Assembly: GCA_006386115.1 (NCBI GenBank)
Contig: VFIW01000038.1
Location: 186,001 to 250,000 of the forward strand
Direction: 5' to 3'
Origin: Globisporangium splendens
Taxonomy: Eukaryota; Oomycota; Peronosporomycetes; Pythiales; Pythiaceae
DNA: 64,000 nt
Below are positions 63,641-64,000 of this stretch, piece by piece (the stretch's first letter is position 1; each line of letters opens with the position of its first letter). The notes beneath the pieces are model-generated. The model saw only the letters and a program-made list of their open reading frames with translations. It had not been told where the DNA came from and did not search any database. A program made the position numbers and the translations under genes.

Positions 63641-64000
63641 GGCGTCGAGGAGGAAAGTTGGCGAATGCTGTGCAAAGAGAACTGCATGGACCTTCACTCC
63701 CGATGCACACAGTGTGGGTTGATCCTTTACGACAGATGGCACTGAGAGAATCTTGCGGATTTAGAGAACGTTTTAACTCACATCGTAGCGCGTAGAATAC
63801 ATCAACTTGGATTTAGAATTTGCGCTTGAAAATGTACGCAGTTTGCTGAGGGAGATACAAAAAGTGCATCTTTGAAAAGGTTTAGGGTGCGCGACTGATT
63901 TGAGAGGATCAATGTTGAAGTGCGAACTTTATTGAAAACACGTTTTGGGTTGATTTTCTGCATTTTGTTCGGCTTTCACAGGGAATCGGGAAACACAAGT
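63641..64000. other. Window edge, no gene supported
   Basis: Upstream region of family X member 8. A reading frame upstream of ATG 63640 stays open to about 63742 but has no ATG. Confidence 0.4.

Overview
The window looks like nuclear DNA of an oomycete, probably a Pythium-type or Phytophthora-type plant-associated species. This is inferred from gene content (PL3 pectate lyases, a PDR-type ABC transporter, a tyrosinase, many GPI-type Ser/Thr-rich secreted proteins), from introns of about 50-120 nt with GTATGT/GTAAGT-like donors, from Ty3-type retroelement relics, and from good matches to the oomycete initiator core promoter (GCTCATTYYNCAWTTT) just upstream of several secreted-protein genes. 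All calls were made by reading the sequence; no database search was run.

Layout. 0-27 kb is an accessory, repeat-rich compartment. It holds a broken PDR transporter (2.4-5.8 kb), an intact secreted Ser/Thr-rich protein (7.0-8.9 kb), gag relics and a truncated Ty3-type element with one LTR (9.3-12.7 kb), and a four-member PL3 pectate lyase cluster (14.6-23.5 kb). Two of the lyases are near-identical copies that share a premature TGA. A SINE-like insertion with 17-bp target duplications, a small secreted protein, a frameshifted membrane protein and two members of a repeated gene family ('family X') follow. 28-52 kb is mainly a conserved housekeeping block: SDHAF1 and COX20 (divergent), BDP1 (TFIIIB), an SF1-type KH protein with extra KH domains, an uncharacterised three-exon gene, a Rab-like GTPase with a long N-terminal extension, two small GPI-type proteins, a temptin-domain protein, a SNARE with two tandem alternative last exons, RRS1, a selenoprotein-K-like protein and mitochondrial ribosomal protein bL27. 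53-64 kb is accessory again: a tyrosinase pseudogene, then an array of family X genes arranged around a 1.1-kb-arm inverted repeat.

Family X has three exons: exon 1 ends with a YxYxL...VxIWLExxxxKQQW motif; exon 2 is a short acidic exon, 82 nt in four members; exon 3 encodes a coiled coil and a C-terminal beta-rich domain that I read as C1q/TNF-like. Only the 62.0-63.6 kb member appears intact.

A recurring theme is accessory genes that keep their reading frame but carry in-frame stop codons or precise in-frame internal deletions (PDR, two pectate lyases, tyrosinase, five family X members), while neighbouring housekeeping genes are clean. TAG and TGA also end normal genes here, so codon reassignment is not the explanation. 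The most unusual feature is the SNARE gene at 47.3-48.0 kb, whose membrane anchor exon is tandemly duplicated so that two different C-termini can be made by choice of 3' splice site.
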